Of a stretch of DNA of 8,805 nt, positions 6,410 through 8,805 are shown piece after piece. Numbering within the stretch: the stretch's first letter is position 1; every line of letters starts with the position of its first letter. The stretch covers positions 2,896 through 11,700 of the forward strand of contig WTIQ01000086.1 of the NCBI GenBank assembly GCA_011525185.1. Reading direction: 5' to 3'. The position numbers and the translations under genes are program-made. A model generated the notes under the pieces. It was not told the origin of the DNA and searched no databases. It worked only from the letters and a program-made list of their open reading frames with translations. The stretch is from Paracoccaceae bacterium. Lineage in GTDB: Bacteria; Pseudomonadota; Alphaproteobacteria; Rhodobacterales; Rhodobacteraceae.

Positions 6410-6864
6410 GATTTTGTTAGGCACGAGCTGACAATGATGTTTCGTTAAAATCCAAAAAAGCAGAGAGCTAATGTTTTTGGCTGAGGAAATAGCAATGGGG
6501 TAGGCAGACAATTTTGCTGTCTCTCGTAGTGCGTCCACTCAGCGCTTGGGCAAATTACGAGGTCCTTTTCGCTCATCGTTTCGGACAGGGATCGCAATGC
6601 GATCTCCTTCTGGATTGGGTAAAGTCAAGCCAAGACTTTTTATCAGTGCTTCAATTGCATCTGCAATTTTAGACGAAAATTTACCCAACATGAGCTACAC
6701 CGTTCTTGATCCGACAAATTTAAAGATAAGCATTTCTATACATACTCAAAGTCATTTTTTGTCACACCATGGCTCTTTTAGTCTGGAATGGCTTTAAATT
6801 CTGTTTTTGTTTATATCCTTAGGGGTATTTTCACGAGTCAATAGACTTACTTTTGACCGGAATT
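6410..6864. other. 455-base interval with no recognisable gene except one small ORF
   Basis: Downstream of the TetR gene the sequence is AT-rich with frequent stops on both strands. No hairpin with a T-run was found for either flanking gene. A small minus-strand ORF at 6539-6691 is the only plausible coding segment and is listed separately. A plus-strand TTG-initiated frame overlapping it (6546-6797) has a biased, low-complexity-looking translation and no ribosome site. No RNA gene, repeat or mobile-element end was recognised in the rest. Confidence 0.5.
6539..6691 (-). CDS. Possible small protein, 50 residues, unknown
   Basis: An ATG (6691-6689) opens a 50-residue frame ending at TGA (6541-6539). 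It begins MLGKFSSKIADAIEALIKSLGL, which can form an amphipathic helix. A proline/glycine turn (PNPEGD), a short strand-like IAIPV and a strongly basic tail (RNDERKGPRNLPKR) follow. The composition is protein-like, with no cysteine or tryptophan. A weak GGTG lies about six bases upstream; no convincing promoter was seen. It lies on the same strand as, and about 170 bases downstream of, the DUF1996 gene. No family is recognised, and it could be a chance ORF or a remnant. Confidence 0.35.
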   Translation of the reverse strand: MLGKFSSKIADAIEALIKSLGLTLPNPEGDRIAIPVRNDERKGPRNLPKR

Positions 6865-7848
6865 TTAATCTAATTCAACTGGCTTCAAACGTGTGCCATT
6901 CCCCAGAAGGCCAACCATACATTCTTTTGCGGGGCGAAGGCACTGTTTGACAATTGTCTCCATGACGTCTTGGTCCCAACCATTCATCCAATCTGCATGC
7001 AGAGTGAGGCCGCCTAAGCCACGACGCTCTGGATCTGAGGAAAAGCGCCAGTCTTTGGATGGGCCTGTCTCTTCGGTCACGTATATTGCGAAATTATATG
7101 AAATCTCTGGAATCGCGATGGGATGACTTTTGGGACAGCGGCCAGTCCCCACGCGTGGTGGCGTTGCGCGCGAGGGATAGGCCATATGGTTTTGATAGCC
7201 CCCAGAGCCTAAATTTTTTCCGTCCCAACACTGTGGGAAGACAATTCGAATTTCCAAAATATCGACCATGTCGCAATCTGGTAAAAGTGAAACGTGATCC
7301 AAAGGATCGCCAGGATCAAACCATGTTTCATCTGATGTCCAACTTTCGCAGCGAAACTTTATAATATTGGGATTCTGTGGTTTTTGCGCATGCATGTTCC
7401 CTGCAACGATGGCCAAACCAACAGGGGGCGGTACGATGGATGCTGCAGGCACGTGGTAGCATGTCTTGTAGTAGAATAGGGGGTCGACAAACTTGATACG
7501 TTGTCCAGAGTTTCCATAAAGGGCAGGGACCCAGTACCCAGAGCGGTTCAAAACATTGCCATCACATTTTGTTGCTAAGGCTTTTTTCAGTGACTTAAAA
7601 TTCGTCGTGCTATCCACGGTTGGGTTGCCAAAAAAGACATGACGATGAGACGCACCTGCGCGTTTGGGAGCGAGCAACGGATCGTCGTTTCTCACATGGC
7701 TTTCAAGGCAATGCGTTCGAAAGGCACCGCTGCCATCTTCTCTGACGCCTGCATCTTCAAATGCGCGAATAATGTTGCTTGCTGAGGCAGGCGACCCAAT
7801 GACAAGCAATAAACAGGCAAATAGAGCAGTTTTAAAATCTATCAGCAT
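6865..7848 (-). CDS. Secreted DUF1996-domain protein
   Basis: This 327-residue protein begins with a signal peptide (about residues 1-23, cleavage after ASA), so it is exported. Hallmarks of DUF1996 follow in order: CLESH and NDDPLLAP (47-60), GASHRHVFFGN (65-75), a cysteine at 95, SGYWVPAL (103-110), FPQCWDG (204-210), H221 and MAYP, and CPKSHPIAIPEI (238-249). Many cysteines in the mature part suggest disulfides, and the conserved histidines hint at metal or ligand binding. No biochemical function is established that I know of. The family is found in fungi and in scattered bacteria. The start is ATG 7848 with a good GAGGGG five bases upstream. It seems to be a single-gene unit between the small ORF and the tRNA-Asp gene. 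Confidence 0.85.
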   Translation of the reverse strand: MLIDFKTALFACLLLVIGSPASASNIIRAFEDAGVREDGSGAFRTHCLESHVRNDDPLLAPKRAGASHRHVFFGNPTVDSTTNFKSLKKALATKCDGNVLNRSGYWVPALYGNSGQRIKFVDPLFYYKTCYHVPAASIVPPPVGLAIVAGNMHAQKPQNPNIIKFRCESWTSDETWFDPGDPLDHVSLLPDCDMVDILEIRIVFPQCWDGKNLGSGGYQNHMAYPSRATPPRVGTGRCPKSHPIAIPEISYNFAIYVTEETGPSKDWRFSSDPERRGLGGLTLHADWMNGWDQDVMETIVKQCLRPAKECMVGLLGNGTRLKPVELD

Positions 7849-7853
7849 TGTGT

Positions 7854-7859
7854 CCCCTC
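7854..7859 (-). promoter_or_regulatory. Ribosome binding site of the DUF1996 gene
   Basis: On the minus strand the bases read GAGGGG, five bases before ATG 7848-7846. This supports that start, which also gives a well-formed signal peptide. Confidence 0.6.
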
Positions 7860-7951
7860 ACCTCGCGATCTCGGATTTAGCTAAGCAGAAATATAAAACT
7901 CCTTCCAGCATCTTATTGGGAGTTTCGACGTGTCGGGGAAATGTGAAAGGA

Positions 7952-7988
7952 AATTGGAAATTTATCGCGTGATGGTGTTTTTCCAATT
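7952..7988. repeat. Perfect 9-base inverted repeat upstream of the tRNA-Asp promoter
   Basis: AATTGGAAA (7952-7960) and TTTCCAATT (7980-7988) are exact reverse complements 19 bases apart. The right arm overlaps the -35 element of the tRNA promoter by two bases. The left arm is also part of a tandem repeat, GGAAATT twice (7949-7962). It could be a binding site for a regulator of either the tRNA or the divergent DUF1996 gene, or a hairpin. Confidence 0.5.
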
Positions 7989-8015
7989 GACGCTCCCGTT
8001 CACTTGGCGTAATTC
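7987..8015 (+). promoter_or_regulatory. Sigma-70-like promoter of tRNA-Asp
   Basis: TTGACG (7987-7992), a 17-base spacer and TAATTC (8010-8015) make a good housekeeping promoter. The expected transcription start at about 8022 is only a few bases ahead of the mature tRNA 5' end at 8027, as is common for single tRNA genes. Confidence 0.65.
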
Positions 8016-8026
8016 CAACGGCACGC

Positions 8027-8103
8027 GCGGTTGTAGCTCAGTTGGTTAGAGTACCGGCCTGTCACGCCGGGGGTCGCGGGTTCGAGCCCCGTCAACCGCG
8101 CCA
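8027..8103 (+). tRNA. tRNA-Asp, anticodon GTC
   Basis: A full 77-base cloverleaf with encoded CCA. The acceptor stem GCGGTTG pairs with CAACCGC, followed by discriminator G and CCA (8101-8103). The D arm is GCTC/GAGT with an AGTTGGTTA loop. The anticodon stem CCGGC/GCCGG holds the loop CTGTCAC, so the anticodon is GTC (aspartate). The T arm has GCGGG/CCCGT with a TTCGAGC loop. The only weak pairs are G-U at the ends of the D and T stems. No duplicate of its 3' end occurs in the window, so there is no sign of an element integrated here. Confidence 0.97.
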
Positions 8104-8392
8104 TTTTCCAAAATTATAAGATATAGCTGTTGGATAGCGTGTAAATAAGGTACGCAGATCTGTGCGCTCTGAAAGGCGAAGCATTTCAGTATGTTTTACG
8201 TGGTTCACGACGGGAATATGGAGCAAGCTTTGACCTCTGGCCGAAAACAGTGCTGTCAAAAACCTCTGTTAAACAGAAAAAAATAGCTTAAACACTTCGC
8301 GCAGCGGCTCCGTTAGGTGGCGCCTATCTAGGCAATTTCGGCGTTTATTGTAGAAAGTGAACGTAGATCGACGGGCGCAGACCAAACAGATG
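8104..8392. other. Intergenic region between tRNA-Asp and ispG, no gene recognised
   Basis: These 289 bases lie between the tRNA 3' end and the ispG stop on the opposite strand. The segment holds a near-palindrome around AGATCT (about 8154-8165), a short weak hairpin TCTGT-TAA-ACAGA (about 8267-8279) next to an A-run, and GCCTATCTAGGC at about 8322-8333. None has the form of a strong terminator. Short frames exist but none has a convincing ribosome site or family resemblance. Confidence 0.5.
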
Positions 8393-8805
8393 TCAAACAG
8401 CTTCTTTTTCGATCTCTTCTGCCTTTTTCTCAACCAGTTCTACAATATGATCGACCATTTTATCGTTATTGAGTTTGTGGTCGGGCTTGCCTGCCCAATA
8501 GACCATACCATGTCCAGCACCACCGCCCGTAAAGCCAACATCCGTCATTAAGGCTTCCCCTGGTCCATTTACGACACAACCGATAATAGAGAGGCTCATG
8601 GGTGTTTTAATGTGCTCAAGGCGCCGTTCGAGGGTCTCTACGGTTTTGATCACGTCAAAACCCTGCCGCGCACAGCTGGGGCAGGAAATAATATTTACGC
8701 CTCTGTGCCTTAAGCCCAGCGACTTTAGAATTTCATAACCAACTTTGACTTCTTCTACAGGATCAGCCGACAGAGAGACGCGGATCGTATCGCCAATACC
8801 CATCC
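8393..8805 (-). CDS. ispG: IspG, 4-hydroxy-3-methylbut-2-enyl diphosphate synthase, C-terminal part
   Basis: IspG (GcpE) is the iron-sulfur enzyme of the methylerythritol phosphate pathway that reductively converts MEcPP to HMBPP for isoprenoid synthesis in the cytoplasm. About 136 C-terminal residues are visible, and the gene continues past the right edge. The segment opens with GIGDTIRVSLSADPVEEVKVG and then gives the cluster-binding motif SCPSCAR with two cysteines. The third cysteine is in GCVVNGPGEA. These are the [4Fe-4S] ligands of the family. GKPDHK and a charged, helical C-terminus (VEKKAEEIEKEAV) follow. The first ATG visible, at 8803, is internal, not the start. TGA is at 8395-8393. 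No clear terminator follows. Confidence 0.96.
   Translation of the reverse strand, partial: MGIGDTIRVSLSADPVEEVKVGYEILKSLGLRHRGVNIISCPSCARQGFDVIKTVETLERRLEHIKTPMSLSIIGCVVNGPGEALMTDVGFTGGGAGHGMVYWAGKPDHKLNNDKMVDHIVELVEKKAEEIEKEAV

Noticed and set aside
6546..6797. Plus-strand 83-residue ORF in the interval after the TetR gene
   Set aside because: TTG start without a ribosome site, serine/isoleucine-rich translation without motif, and it overlaps the more protein-like minus-strand 50-residue frame.
8191..8286. 31-residue plus-strand ORF after the tRNA-Asp gene
   Set aside because: GAAAGG lies about 17 bases upstream, too far for a start site, and there is no recognisable sequence feature.
8027..8392. 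tRNA-Asp as an integration site for a genomic island
   Set aside because: No repeat of the tRNA 3' end, no integrase and no shift in gene type; ispG follows directly.

Overview
The window looks like a chromosomal segment of an alphaproteobacterium, most probably Rhodobacteraceae (Roseobacter group). This rests on remembered family resemblance rather than a search. The pointers are the MetA variant with a PVSRWTE motif, a class-I-type PPK2, the IspG sequence style and the tRNA-Asp. Base composition is near balanced, low for that family. No insertion sequence, phage gene or CRISPR array is visible.

Layout: (1) bases 2-109 hold the tail of a plus-strand membrane protein whose start lies outside the window. 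(2) A convergent EamA/DMT transporter occupies 230-1114 on the minus strand, and a strong GC-rich hairpin lies between these two genes. (3) A two-domain VOC/glyoxalase-like gene (1309-2034) is broken by an in-frame TAA at codon 69 and may also be frameshifted at its 3' end. (4) A compact plus-strand cluster spans 2127-6409: P-loop NTPase, MetA-family homoserine O-acyltransferase, membrane-anchored alpha/beta hydrolase, PPK2 and a TetR-family regulator. The last four overlap or nearly touch and are probably one transcription unit. (5) A 455-base interval (6410-6864) has no recognisable gene except a plausible 50-residue minus-strand ORF. (6) A secreted DUF1996-type protein is on the minus strand (6865-7848). 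(7) A tRNA-Asp(GUC) gene (8027-8103) has a good sigma-70-like promoter and an unusual perfect inverted repeat just upstream. (8) The C-terminal part of ispG is on the minus strand and runs off the right edge.

The genes belong to core metabolism: methionine synthesis (MetA), polyphosphate/nucleotide phosphate transfer (PPK2), isoprenoid synthesis (IspG) and translation (tRNA-Asp). I do not see a clear new multi-gene system. The best leads are residue-level. PPK2 has alanine where the Walker B, Mg-binding aspartate is expected. MetA carries the glutamate that marks acetyl-CoA rather than succinyl-CoA use. The VOC gene is decaying. A perfect 9-base Shine-Dalgarno match ahead of the NTPase has no start codon at a usable distance.
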